From Pseudomonadota bacterium (lineage in GTDB: Bacteria; Pseudomonadota; Gammaproteobacteria; Burkholderiales; Burkholderiaceae_C): a DNA stretch of 64,000 nt. Shown here piece after piece: positions 7,104 to 15,953 of the stretch. Location of the stretch: the NCBI GenBank assembly GCA_022566735.1, contig JADFIG010000010.1, forward strand, positions 1-64,000. Reading direction: 5' to 3'. A program made the translations under genes and the position numbers. The notes below the pieces were generated by a model, which saw only the letters and a program-made list of their open reading frames with translations, was not told the origin of the DNA and made no database searches. The first letter of the stretch is position 1; each line of letters opens with the position of its first letter.

Positions 7104-8141
7104 ATGTCTTTCCTGAATCGCTCTCGCCGTTCCTTCAACGCCGTTGCCGCCGCTGCTGTCGTCGCGGTCAGCGGTCTGGCTTCCCTGGCCCCTGCGGTCG
7201 CCCAGGCCAAGGACGTCAGCCTGCTGAACGTCTCTTACGACCCCACCCGCGAGCTCTACCAGGAGTACAACGCGGCCTTCGCCAAGCACTGGAAAGCCAA
7301 GACGGGTGACAACGTCACCGTCAAGGCCTCGCATGGCGGCTCGGGCAAGCAGGCCCGCTCCGTGATCGACGGCCTGGAAGCCGACGTCGTCACCCTGGCC
7401 CTGGCCTATGACATCGACGCCATCGCCGAGAAGGGCCTGCTCAAGACCGACTGGCAAAAGGAATTCAAGGGCAACAGCGCGCCCTACACATCCACCATCG
7501 TCTTCCTGGTGCGCAAGGGCAACCCCAAACAGATCAAGGACTGGGGCGACCTGATCAAGCCCGGCGTGGCCGTGATCACCCCCAACCCCAAGACCTCGGG
7601 CGGCGCGCGCTGGAACTACCTGGCCGCCTGGGCGCAGGAAGCCAGGAAGACCGGCTCCGAGGCCAAGGCCAAGGACTTCGTGGCCAAGCTGTACGAGCAC
7701 GTGCCGGTGCTGGACTCGGGCGCCCGCGGCTCCACCGTGACCTTCGCCGAGCGCGGCCAGGGTGACGTGCTGCTGGCCTGGGAAAACGAGGCCCACCTGT
7801 CGCTCAAGGAGTTCGGTGCCGAGAAGTTCGACATCGTCTACCCGAAGGTGAGCATCTACGCCGAGCCGCCCGTGGCCGTGGTGGACAAGGTGGTGGACAA
7901 GCGCGGCACGCGTGAGGTGGCCAAGGCCTACATCGATTACCTCTACAGCGCCGAAGGCCAGGACATCGCCGGCAAGAACTTCTACCGCCCGATCGATGCC
8001 AAGGCCGCGGCCAAGTACGCCAAGCAGTTCCCCAAGATCGAGTTGCTGAAGATCGACGAGGCCTTCGGTGGCTGGACCAAGGCCCAGAAGACGCACTTCG
8101 CCGATGGCGGCGTGTTCGACCAGATCTACACGAAGAAATGA
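7104..8141 (+). CDS. sbp: Sulfate/thiosulfate ABC transporter periplasmic binding protein
   Basis: 345 residues with a signal peptide ([20 protein letters not shown], cleavage near AVAQA-KD). The mature protein opens [20 protein letters not shown] and contains [20 protein letters not shown], both diagnostic of the Sbp/CysP family that captures sulfate or thiosulfate for CysTWA. It is complete at normal length. The cysT, cysW and cysA genes are not in this window, so the gene is an orphan component and must work with a permease encoded elsewhere. A hairpin in the leader and a good terminator downstream suggest a monocistronic unit. Confidence 0.93.
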   Translation: MSFLNRSRRSFNAVAAAAVVAVSGLASLAPAVAQAKDVSLLNVSYDPTRELYQEYNAAFAKHWKAKTGDNVTVKASHGGSGKQARSVIDGLEADVVTLALAYDIDAIAEKGLLKTDWQKEFKGNSAPYTSTIVFLVRKGNPKQIKDWGDLIKPGVAVITPNPKTSGGARWNYLAAWAQEARKTGSEAKAKDFVAKLYEHVPVLDSGARGSTVTFAERGQGDVLLAWENEAHLSLKEFGAEKFDIVYPKVSIYAEPPVAVVDKVVDKRGTREVAKAYIDYLYSAEGQDIAGKNFYRPIDAKAAAKYAKQFPKIELLKIDEAFGGWTKAQKTHFADGGVFDQIYTKK

Positions 8142-8201
8142 GCTGAGAGAGCAAGTGGGGTGCCCGTCGCGGCCCGATGAGGGCGGTGACGGCGCGTTGA
8201 C

Positions 8202-8235
8202 AGCGGCTTCACCCGAGGGGAGAGGCCGCTTTTTT
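8202..8235 (+). terminator. Rho-independent terminator after sbp
   Basis: AGCGGCTTC (8202-8210) pairs with GAGGCCGCT (8222-8230), followed by TTTTT. It lies 60 bases after the sbp stop. Confidence 0.75.
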
Positions 8236-8384
8236 CCATGTGCGGGCGCTATATTGGTCGCATCACAGGTTTTGTCCACCTCGGTGCCCGCCCATCCCCG
8301 ACCGCGCATGTCTCGATTGTCCGGCCTGCCATCGCGTCCCAGCCCCCGCTGCCGCCGGGCCGTGCAGCGCATGGGAGGCCGCGC

Positions 8385-10190
8385 ATGAACGGGCAAGCTG
8401 CCGCGTTGGCCGCAGCGGGGATGGCGGGCTTCGTGGCAGGCGCACTGCTGGCCCGCCTGGCCACCCAGCGGCGCGCCGCGCGTGCGCACCGGCGCGGACA
8501 GGAGGGCCAGCGCGTGCTGCGCGAGTTCCAGGCCATGGTCGAAAGCGCCAACGACGCGATGCTGCTGATGGAAGGCGCGCGCGTCGTGGAATGCAACGCC
8601 GCCGCCCTGGCCATGTTCAGGCTGAGCCGGGCCGAGTTGCTGGGCGCGCATCCGGCCGACCTGTCTCCAGAGCGCCAGCCCGACGGGCAGAGCTCGATGG
8701 CGCTGGCCAGCCACAACATCGAACGCGTGATGGCAGGCGAGTCGAAGCGCATCCTCTGGCAGCACGTGCGCGGCGACGGTGAACACTTCATGGCCGACGT
8801 GGCCCTGTCTCCCGTCCGGGACGGGGATGCCCAAGCCACCCCGCGTTTCGTGGCTGTGCTGCGCGATGTGACCGAGTCCCTGCACGCCAGCGAGGCCATC
8901 CAGGCCAGCGAGCAGCGTTTTCGCCAGCTGTTCGAGCTCGCGCCCATCCCCATGGTGCTGACCTCGGCGGACGGGCGTCTGCTGGACATCAACCGGCAGT
9001 GGACGCAGGTGCTGGGCTATGCCCCTGAGGAGGTGCCCGACATGGAGGCCTGGTGGCTGCTGGCCTACCCGGATGCGGCCTACCGCGACGCCGTCAAGAC
9101 CCTGTGGGACAAGGGCATCGACCGGGTGCTCCACCAGGGGGGCGAGCTGGTCCCGGCGGTGTTCCGCGTGCAGTGCAAGGATGGCCGCAGCCGCGACCTG
9201 CGCGTGGGTGGCGCCCGCATCGGCGACAACGTGCTGACCAGCTTCTACGATGTCACCGAGCAGCGCGCCGCGCAGGCGGCCATGCAGGCGCTCAACGCCA
9301 CCCTGGAGGCCCGCGTGAGCGAGCGCACCGGCGAGCTGCAATCGGCCATCGAGGACCTGAAGCGCACCCAGGAAGAGCTGGTGCGCTCCGAGAAACTCGC
9401 CGGCCTGGGCGCCCTGGTGGCGGGCGTGGCCCACGAGCTCAACACCCCGATCGGCAATGCCGTCATCGTCGCCAGCACCCTGGCCGACCAGCGCAAGCGC
9501 TTCGAGGCCGACGTCGCCGAGGGCCTGCGCAAGTCGACGCTGGCGCGCTTCATGGGCGAGGTGCAGGAGGGCGTCGAGGTGATGGAGCGCAACCTGCGCC
9601 GCGCCGCCGAGCTCATCAGCGGCTTCAAGCAGGTGGCGGTGGACCAGTCCAGCCACCAGCGCCGCGACTTCGAGCTGGCCGAACTGGTGCGCGAACTGCA
9701 GCTCACCCTCAGCCCCACGCTCAAGCGCAGCGGCCTGCGCCTGCACACCGACGTGCCGCCGGGCCTGCAGTTCGACAGCCACCCCGGGCCGCTGACCCAG
9801 GTGCTGATGAACGTGATCAACAACGCGGTCGTCCACGCGTTCGGCAACACCGCAGGCACCCCAGCCAGCGCCCCCGACGCCACGGTCTGGCTGCAGGCCC
9901 AGGCCCTGCCCGAGGGGCGTGTGCAGATCACCCTGCGCGACAACGGTCGCGGCATCGCAGCGGAACACCTGCCGCGCGTGTTCGACCCCTTTTTCACCAC
10001 GCGCCTGGGCAAGGGCGGCTCAGGCCTGGGGATGCACATCGTCTACTCGCTGGTGACCGAGCTGCTGGGCGGCACGGTGCACATCGACAGCACGGTGGGC
10101 GAAGGCACGACCGTGACGCTGAACCTGCCGCAGAACGCCCCTGACGGCACACCACCGCCCCCCGCTTCGTCACCCTCCGACCATGCCTGA
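8385..10190 (+). CDS. PAS-PAS sensor histidine kinase
   Basis: 601 residues from the ATG at 8385. One N-terminal membrane segment or anchor (about 5-25) is followed by PAS domains at about 45-165 and 175-295, and a short coiled coil (AALNATLEARVSERTGELQ-like, 300-335). The dimerisation/phosphoacceptor helix has H350 in AGVAHELNTPIGN. The C-terminal HATPase has NVINNAVVHAF (N box), DNGRGI (G1) and GKGGSGLGMHIV (G2). Cytoplasmic PAS sensing is likely because little sequence is periplasmic. The gene overlaps the next one, encoding a response regulator, by eight bases, so the pair is a two-component system. A longer frame upstream lacks family similarity. Confidence 0.88.
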   Translation: MNGQAAALAAAGMAGFVAGALLARLATQRRAARAHRRGQEGQRVLREFQAMVESANDAMLLMEGARVVECNAAALAMFRLSRAELLGAHPADLSPERQPDGQSSMALASHNIERVMAGESKRILWQHVRGDGEHFMADVALSPVRDGDAQATPRFVAVLRDVTESLHASEAIQASEQRFRQLFELAPIPMVLTSADGRLLDINRQWTQVLGYAPEEVPDMEAWWLLAYPDAAYRDAVKTLWDKGIDRVLHQGGELVPAVFRVQCKDGRSRDLRVGGARIGDNVLTSFYDVTEQRAAQAAMQALNATLEARVSERTGELQSAIEDLKRTQEELVRSEKLAGLGALVAGVAHELNTPIGNAVIVASTLADQRKRFEADVAEGLRKSTLARFMGEVQEGVEVMERNLRRAAELISGFKQVAVDQSSHQRRDFELAELVRELQLTLSPTLKRSGLRLHTDVPPGLQFDSHPGPLTQVLMNVINNAVVHAFGNTAGTPASAPDATVWLQAQALPEGRVQITLRDNGRGIAAEHLPRVFDPFFTTRLGKGGSGLGMHIVYSLVTELLGGTVHIDSTVGEGTTVTLNLPQNAPDGTPPPPASSPSDHA

Positions 10191-12453
10191 CACCCCCCAC
10201 GCCCCCCCGACGGACGATGCCGATGCCAGCGACGACCTGATCGAGTTGCTCGACGACGACCACGATGCGCCTGCGCTCCGCCCCCGGGGCAGCGCCTGGG
10301 AAGTGCTCATCGTCGACGACGATGCCGACGTGCACCGGGCCACGGAGATCGCCTTGCGCGACATCCACATCGAAGGGCGTGCGCTCAAGCTGATCCACGC
10401 CTACTCGCGCAACGAAGCGATCGCGCTGGTGGAGCGGCACGAGGACCTGGCCGTGATCCTGCTGGACGTGGTGATGGAGTCGGACCATGCCGGCCTGCAG
10501 ATGGTGGGCGACGTGCGCCAGCGCCTGCGGCGCGAAGCGGTGCGCATCATCCTGCGCACGGGGCAGCCGGGCTACGCGCCCGAGCTCGACACCATCCGCC
10601 ACTACGACATCAACGACTACCGCACCAAGTCCGAACTCACCCGCGTGCGCCTGTTCACCAGCCTGACGGTGGCCGTGCGCGTGTACCGCCAGATGCGCGC
10701 CCACGAACAGACCCGCCGCGGTCTGGAGATGGTGGTGCGCGCCAGCACCGAACTGAGCAAGCTGCATGGCATGCACCTGTTCGCGCAAGGCGTGGTCAGC
10801 CAGCTGTGCGCGCTGCTGGGCATCCAGCCCGAGGGCCTGATCTGTGCGCAGGCCGGCCTGCAGGGCCGTGACGACCCGGCCCGGGTGATCGCCGCCGCGG
10901 GCCGCTATGGCGAGCTGATCCAGCGCCCCCTGGCCGAGTTGGGCCTGCCGCAGGTGCAGGCCGCCCTGCAGCGCTGCCTGAGCGAGCGACGCAGCCACTT
11001 CGAAGAGGGGCTGGCGCTGTATTTCTCGACCTCCGACGGGCGCGGCCTGGCCGCCTACATCGACCACCCGGAACCGCTGCAGGCGCTGGACCGCCACCTC
11101 GTCGAGGTGTTCTGCTCCAGCATGTCGGCGGGCTTCGAGAACGTGCTGCTGTACGGCCGGCTGGTCGACCAGGCCTTCGTCGACCCGCTGCTGCAGATCC
11201 CCAACCTCAACCAGTTGCTCGACACGCTGGCGCTGCCCTCCCTGCAGCCGCGCTCGGCCGACGCGCCGCTGACGCTGGCGGTGATCGACATCGACGGCTT
11301 CGCGGCCATCAACGACATGCTGGGCCATGGCTTTGGCGATGCGGTGCTGCGCGCCGTCTCGCAGCGCCTGCGCGAGCAGCTCAGCGCCGACTGCACCCTG
11401 GCGCGCGTCAGCGCCGACGTCTTTGGCGTGCTGGGCCCCGCACACGAGGTCCATGCCGAGGGCCTGCTGGCGCTGTTCGGCCAGCCTTTCCTGGTGCTGG
11501 GCCAGTCGGTGCGGCTGTCGGCCACGCTGGGGCTGGTCAAGCTCGACGAGCACGCCGACCGCGGCCCCGACCTGCTCAAGGACGCCCACCTCGCACTCAA
11601 GCGCGCCAAGCTGCAACGCCGGGGCACGGCCTGCTATTTCTCCCAGGAGATGGGCCAGGACGCACGCGCGCGCATGCAGCTGCTCGACAGCCTGCGCGCG
11701 GCGGCCGGCTCGCAAGAGCTGTTCGCGGTCTACCAGCCCAAGGTCTGCCTGAAAACCGGGCGCCCGCTGGGCCTGGAGGCCCTGATGCGCTGGCGCCGCC
11801 CGGACGGCACGCTGGTGCCACCCGACCGCTTCATCCCGCTGGCCGAGCAGTCCGGCCTGATGATGGTGCTGGGCAACTTCATCACCCACAGCGCCTGCGC
11901 CCAGCTGCGCCGCCTGCACGAGGCCGGTCACACCGGCCTGACCATGGCCGTCAACGTCTCGCACGCACAACTGCGCGAGCCGGACTTCCTGCCCCTGCTG
12001 GCCCATGTGCTGGCCGACACGGGCGTGCACCCGCCCAGCGTCGAGCTGGAGATCACCGAGTCCATGGCCGCCGACGACCTCGGCCTCATCCAGCAGCGCC
12101 TGCACGACATCCGCGCGCTCGGGCTGAAAGTGGCCATCGACGACTTCGGCACGGGTTTTTCCTCGCTGAGCGTGCTGCGCCACCTGCAGGCCGACCGCCT
12201 CAAGATCGACCGCAGCTTCATCGCCGAGATCGAGCACGACAGCCGCATCGCCCGCATGGTGGTGCAGCTGGGCCACTTGCTGGGCCTGCAGGTGATCGCC
12301 GAGGGCGTGGAGACCGAGGCCCAGCGCGCCCTGCTGCTGGCCATGGGCTGCGACGAAGGCCAGGGCTGGCTGTTCGCGAGGCCGATGACAGAAGACGCCT
12401 TGCTGCCCTGGCTGGAGGACGCGGGCGCGACACCGCCGCGCACCGCCACGTAG
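10183..12453 (+). CDS. Response regulator with REC-DUF3369-degenerate GGDEF-EAL domains (c-di-GMP phosphodiesterase)
   Basis: 756 residues. The receiver domain (about 40-160) has phosphoacceptor D95 in VILLDVVMES and K149. DUF3369 follows (about 160-330). The GGDEF-like domain (about 350-480) has SADVF at 410-414 in place of GGDEF, so diguanylate cyclase activity is not expected. The EAL domain (about 500-745) keeps its catalytic set: QPK, EALMRW (E532), NVS, EITES, DDFGTG, KIDRSF and EGVE. It should hydrolyse cyclic di-GMP, perhaps with the GGDEF remnant as a GTP sensor. Phosphorylation by the overlapping upstream kinase would set activity. No DNA-binding domain is present, so output is through the second messenger. 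Confidence 0.9.
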   Translation: MPDTPHAPPTDDADASDDLIELLDDDHDAPALRPRGSAWEVLIVDDDADVHRATEIALRDIHIEGRALKLIHAYSRNEAIALVERHEDLAVILLDVVMESDHAGLQMVGDVRQRLRREAVRIILRTGQPGYAPELDTIRHYDINDYRTKSELTRVRLFTSLTVAVRVYRQMRAHEQTRRGLEMVVRASTELSKLHGMHLFAQGVVSQLCALLGIQPEGLICAQAGLQGRDDPARVIAAAGRYGELIQRPLAELGLPQVQAALQRCLSERRSHFEEGLALYFSTSDGRGLAAYIDHPEPLQALDRHLVEVFCSSMSAGFENVLLYGRLVDQAFVDPLLQIPNLNQLLDTLALPSLQPRSADAPLTLAVIDIDGFAAINDMLGHGFGDAVLRAVSQRLREQLSADCTLARVSADVFGVLGPAHEVHAEGLLALFGQPFLVLGQSVRLSATLGLVKLDEHADRGPDLLKDAHLALKRAKLQRRGTACYFSQEMGQDARARMQLLDSLRAAAGSQELFAVYQPKVCLKTGRPLGLEALMRWRRPDGTLVPPDRFIPLAEQSGLMMVLGNFITHSACAQLRRLHEAGHTGLTMAVNVSHAQLREPDFLPLLAHVLADTGVHPPSVELEITESMAADDLGLIQQRLHDIRALGLKVAIDDFGTGFSSLSVLRHLQADRLKIDRSFIAEIEHDSRIARMVVQLGHLLGLQVIAEGVETEAQRALLLAMGCDEGQGWLFARPMTEDALLPWLEDAGATPPRTAT

Positions 12454-12512
12454 GGCGTGCCTAGAATCGACGCGGCCGCCGTTGTCCCTTGCCTGCTGTC
12501 TGCCGCCTGCCC

Positions 12513-13544
12513 ATGAACCAGCCCCAGCCCCTCGCCGCAGCCAGCTTGCCTGCGACCTATGCGCTGTCCCTGCTGGCGCTGATGGAAGAGCGCGGCCACG
12601 CCGCCGACGCCGTGCTCGCGGGCAGCCAGCTCACGCGCGAGCAACTGCAGGACCAGCGCACCCAGATCGGCGCCTGGCAGTACGCCGTGCTGATGGGCAA
12701 CGCCCTGCGCCTGGACGGCGACCACGGCCTGGCCTACGAGCTGGGCCTGCGCAGCCAGGTCACCAAGCATGGCTTCGTGGGCTTCGGCCTGATCAGCTGC
12801 GCCACCCTGCGCGAGGCCATCGACTTCAGCGAGCGCTACTTCCGCGCCCGCGTGCCGGCCTTCACGAATGTGCTGTCGCTGGAGGGCGACCAGGTCGTCA
12901 TCGAGCTGCGCGAAACCATCCCGCTGGGGCCGCAACGGGCCTTCGTGATGGACCTCGTCGTGGTCGAGCTGTGCAGCCTGTTCGCCAAGGTGCTCGGCAT
13001 GGATCCGGCCAGCGAGGGCTGGGCCAGCGAGATCTGGGTGCCGCACGCCGAGCCCGCCGCCTACGCCCGCTACCGCGAGCGCCTGCCGCGGTTCAGCTTC
13101 GGCAAGCCGGCGGTGCAGATCCGCTTTCCGGCGCGGCTGCTGGACGAGCCCATCGCCACGGCCGACCCGGTCAGCGTGCAACTGGCCATCGAGCGCTGCG
13201 AGCAGGAGCTCTCGCGCCAGACCGCCGCCAGCGGCACGCGCGGGCAGGTGCTGACGCGCCTCGTCTGCCGCGACGGCCGCTACCCCGAGGTCGGCGAAGT
13301 GGCCTCGATGCTGCATGTCTCGGAGCGCACGCTCAAGCGCCGCCTGCAGGACGAGGGCACCAGCTTCCAGTCCCTGCTCGACCAGGTGCGCCAGCGCGAC
13401 GCCCAGCAGTTGCTGGCCAACCCGGCCCTGGCGATCAAGCAGGTGGCCGAGGCCGTGGGCTACAGCGACCCGGCCAACTTCGCACGGGCCTTCGCCAAGT
13501 GGACGGGCATGTCGCCCCGGGACTGGCGGGCGGGCAGGTCGTGA
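12513..13544 (+). CDS. AraC-family transcriptional regulator (OruR/ArgR-type, arabinose-binding-like N-terminus)
   Basis: 343 residues. The N-terminal 200 residues match the domain seen in OruR-like regulators (HGFVGFGLISCATLREAI is typical). The C-terminal AraC domain has two helix-turn-helices: YPEVGEVASMLHVSERTLKR and AIKQVAEAVGYSDPANFARA, ending KWTGMSPRDWR. The start is the ATG at 12513. The fatty acid desaturase gene begins 135 bases downstream on the same strand; an AraC gene next to a membrane desaturase or monooxygenase is common in proteobacteria and suggests regulation of it. Confidence 0.88.
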   Translation: MNQPQPLAAASLPATYALSLLALMEERGHAADAVLAGSQLTREQLQDQRTQIGAWQYAVLMGNALRLDGDHGLAYELGLRSQVTKHGFVGFGLISCATLREAIDFSERYFRARVPAFTNVLSLEGDQVVIELRETIPLGPQRAFVMDLVVVELCSLFAKVLGMDPASEGWASEIWVPHAEPAAYARYRERLPRFSFGKPAVQIRFPARLLDEPIATADPVSVQLAIERCEQELSRQTAASGTRGQVLTRLVCRDGRYPEVGEVASMLHVSERTLKRRLQDEGTSFQSLLDQVRQRDAQQLLANPALAIKQVAEAVGYSDPANFARAFAKWTGMSPRDWRAGRS

Positions 13545-13679
13545 CCTGGCCCGAATTGACAGGTTTTCGGCCTGCGCACCCCTCACGCTGCCCCCGCCCC
13601 CCTCGCTACGCTTGAGCCCCATCACCGGTCTGACCGTTTCTGCGCCAGACCCCGACGGCCGAAGCACAACGAGGAGCCC

Positions 13680-14762
13680 ATGAACAAGAAGAAGTCGCCC
13701 GCACCGCGCGCCATGACGGACGCCCAGAAATCCGAGCACATCCGCGCCGTGGTCCTGAAGGCCGGCGAAGACCTGCGCGCCCGCCACCCCTGGCTGCGCC
13801 ACCAGGATGCCATCGGCGCGACCATCATGGCCGTCTCCCTGCTGGGCATGGTCGCCAGCGGCTGGCTCTACCTCGCCGGCGCCATCCCCTGGTGGGTCTG
13901 TGTGCCGCTGACGGCCCTCTTCGCCTCCTTCATCCACGAGCTGGAGCACGACCTCATCCACCAGATGTACTTCCGCAGCAAGCCCTGGGCGAACAGCCTG
14001 ATGCTGACGCTGGGCTGGGTGGCGCGCGCCTCCACCGTCAACCCCTTCGTGCGCCGCAAGCTGCACCTGCACCACCACAAGGTCTCGGGCACCGAGTCCG
14101 ACCTGGAAGAGCGCGGCATCACCAACGGCACGCCCTGGGGCCTGCGCCGCCTGCTGATGACGGGCGACAACATGCTGGCCGTCTTCCTGCGACCCAACGA
14201 GATGCGCCACGCCACGGCCCAGTTCATCCGCGCGCAAAAGCCGGCCAACCGCACCGAGGCGCGCAAGCTCGCGCTGGAGCAGACGCTCTCCTACGTGCCG
14301 CTGGGCCAGCTCTACTACCTCGCCTTCCACGCCTGGGTGGTGCTGCACGCGGTGATGTGGGCCGCGCCGCTGGCCGGCGTGGACATCGCCTGGCCGCAGC
14401 GGATGCCGCAGCTGATGGCCGGCCTGGACGCCTTCGGTGTGGTCTACGCCCTGCCCTGCCTGCTGCGCACCTTCTGTCTGCACTTCATCAGCTCGAACAT
14501 GCACTACCACGGTGACGTGGAAGCCCGCAACGCCATGCAGCAGTGCCAGGTGCTCAACCCCTGGTGGCTGGTGCCGATGCAGCTGTTCTGCTTCAACTTC
14601 GGCAGCACCCACGCCATCCACCACTTCGCCGTGAAGGAGCCCTTCTACGTGCGCCAGTGGAACGCGAAGATCGCCCACCGGGTGATGCGCGAGATGGGCG
14701 TGCGCTTCAACGACTTCGGCACCTTCCGCCGCGCCAACCGCTTCCGCCTGCAGGCCGCCTGA
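13680..14762 (+). CDS. Membrane fatty acid desaturase/hydroxylase family protein
   Basis: 360 residues with three histidine clusters of the integral-membrane di-iron family: HELEHDLIHQ, HLHHHK, and HFISSNMHYHGD with STHAIHHF. Hydrophobic segments lie at about 45-100 and 205-265. These enzymes use molecular oxygen and a reductant to desaturate or hydroxylate acyl chains at the inner membrane; the exact substrate cannot be told. The ATG follows AGGAGCCC. The gene is preceded by an AraC regulator on the same strand. Confidence 0.88.
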   Translation: MNKKKSPAPRAMTDAQKSEHIRAVVLKAGEDLRARHPWLRHQDAIGATIMAVSLLGMVASGWLYLAGAIPWWVCVPLTALFASFIHELEHDLIHQMYFRSKPWANSLMLTLGWVARASTVNPFVRRKLHLHHHKVSGTESDLEERGITNGTPWGLRRLLMTGDNMLAVFLRPNEMRHATAQFIRAQKPANRTEARKLALEQTLSYVPLGQLYYLAFHAWVVLHAVMWAAPLAGVDIAWPQRMPQLMAGLDAFGVVYALPCLLRTFCLHFISSNMHYHGDVEARNAMQQCQVLNPWWLVPMQLFCFNFGSTHAIHHFAVKEPFYVRQWNAKIAHRVMREMGVRFNDFGTFRRANRFRLQAA

Positions 14763-14811
14763 GCCCGCTGGTGCGGGAATGCCCCAGCCGCATCAGGCAC
14801 AAATGCAGCCA

Positions 14812-14830
14812 TAAATGCGAATCATTCTCT
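14812..14830. promoter_or_regulatory. Putative Fur box
   Basis: TGCGAATCATTCTC matches 11 of 14 bases of the TGATAATCATTATC half of the Fur consensus and lies about 90 bases upstream of the iron-binding protein gene. Iron-responsive repression by Fur is inferred. Confidence 0.5.
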
Positions 14831-14916
14831 TTGTCGTGTAAGCTCGCGAGCTGCTGGCCTTGCTGCCGGCCCCGGCCCGCGGGCTTTTTCACCTCCACGA
14901 TTCAGGAACGCGCTCC

Positions 14917-15936
14917 ATGGTCTCCTCCCTGCCTCGCCTCTCCGTGTTCGCCCTGGCAACCCTGGCCTTCTCGGCCCAGGCCGACGACAAGGTGCTCAAC
15001 ATCTACTCGGCCCGCCATTACCAGACGGACGAAGCCCTGTACGCCAACTTCACCAAGCAGACGGGCATCAAGGTCAACCGCCTGGATGGCAAGGAAGATG
15101 AACTGCTGGAGCGCATCAAGAACGAGGGCGCCAAGTCGCCGGCCGACATCCTGATCACCGTCGATGCCGCGCGCCTGGAAGTCGCCGACCAGGCCGGCCT
15201 GTTCGCCCCCCTGCAGTCGAAGGTGCTGGACCAGCGCATCCCGGCCAAGCTGCGCACACCGAACTGGATTGCCTTCTCGACCCGCGCCCGCCTGATCGCC
15301 TACAACAAGCAGGCCGTCAAGGCCGAATGGGTGCAGAGCTACGGCGACCTGGCCCACCCGCGCCTGAAGGGCCAGGTGTGCGTGCGCTCGGGCTCGCACC
15401 CCTACAACCTGTCGCTCGGCGGCGCCTTCATCGCCCACCAGGGTGAACAGCAGGCCGAGGCCTGGGCCCGTGGCCTGGTGCAGAACTTCGCGCGTGCCCC
15501 CAAGGGCGGTGACACCGACCAGCTCAAGGCCGTGGCCGCAGGCGAATGCGGCGTGACCATCTCCAACAGCTACTACCTGGCCCGCCTGATGCGCTCGGAC
15601 AAGCCCGAGGACCGCAAGGTCGTGCAGGCGCTCGGTGTGGTCTGGCCCAACCAGCAGACCTGGGGCACCCACATCAACGTGTCGGGCGCGGGCATCATCA
15701 AGACAGCCCCGAACAAAGCGGCCGCGCTTCAGTTCCTGGAGTACCTGAGCAGCGACCAGGCCCAGGCCTATTTCGCCGATGGCAACAACGAGTGGCCGGC
15801 CGTGGCTTCGGTCAAGCTGAACAACCCGGCGCTGACGCAGCTGGGCACGTTCAAGACCGACACCATCAACGTCGGCGAGCTGGCGAAGAACGCGGCCAAG
15901 GCCCAGAAGCTGTTCGACCGCGCCGGCTGGCGCTGA
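14917..15936 (+). CDS. fbpA: Fe(3+) ABC transporter periplasmic binding protein
   Basis: 339 residues. A signal peptide (RLSVFALATLAFSAQA) precedes DDKVLNIYSARHYQTDEALY, the standard opening of FbpA/AfuA/FutA ferric-binding proteins. Later signatures include NYNKQ-like IAYNKQAVK, SNSYYLARL (the two metal-ligating tyrosines) and NNEWPAV. It captures ferric iron in the periplasm for the FbpB permease. I chose the ATG at 14917 because it directly starts a normal signal peptide and follows CAGGAACG. A Fur-like box lies upstream. The permease gene converges from the other side with 17 bases between stops. Confidence 0.93.
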   Translation: MVSSLPRLSVFALATLAFSAQADDKVLNIYSARHYQTDEALYANFTKQTGIKVNRLDGKEDELLERIKNEGAKSPADILITVDAARLEVADQAGLFAPLQSKVLDQRIPAKLRTPNWIAFSTRARLIAYNKQAVKAEWVQSYGDLAHPRLKGQVCVRSGSHPYNLSLGGAFIAHQGEQQAEAWARGLVQNFARAPKGGDTDQLKAVAAGECGVTISNSYYLARLMRSDKPEDRKVVQALGVVWPNQQTWGTHINVSGAGIIKTAPNKAAALQFLEYLSSDQAQAYFADGNNEWPAVASVKLNNPALTQLGTFKTDTINVGELAKNAAKAQKLFDRAGWR

Positions 15937-15953
15937 GGCGCTGGGCGCTGGGT

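Noticed and set aside
7083..9968. A 961-codon open frame antisense to sbp and the histidine kinase
   Set aside because: Its residues (Gly/Ala/His/Gln/Leu-rich, no domain) are the usual antisense shadow of high-GC genes. The plus-strand genes have clear families and motifs.
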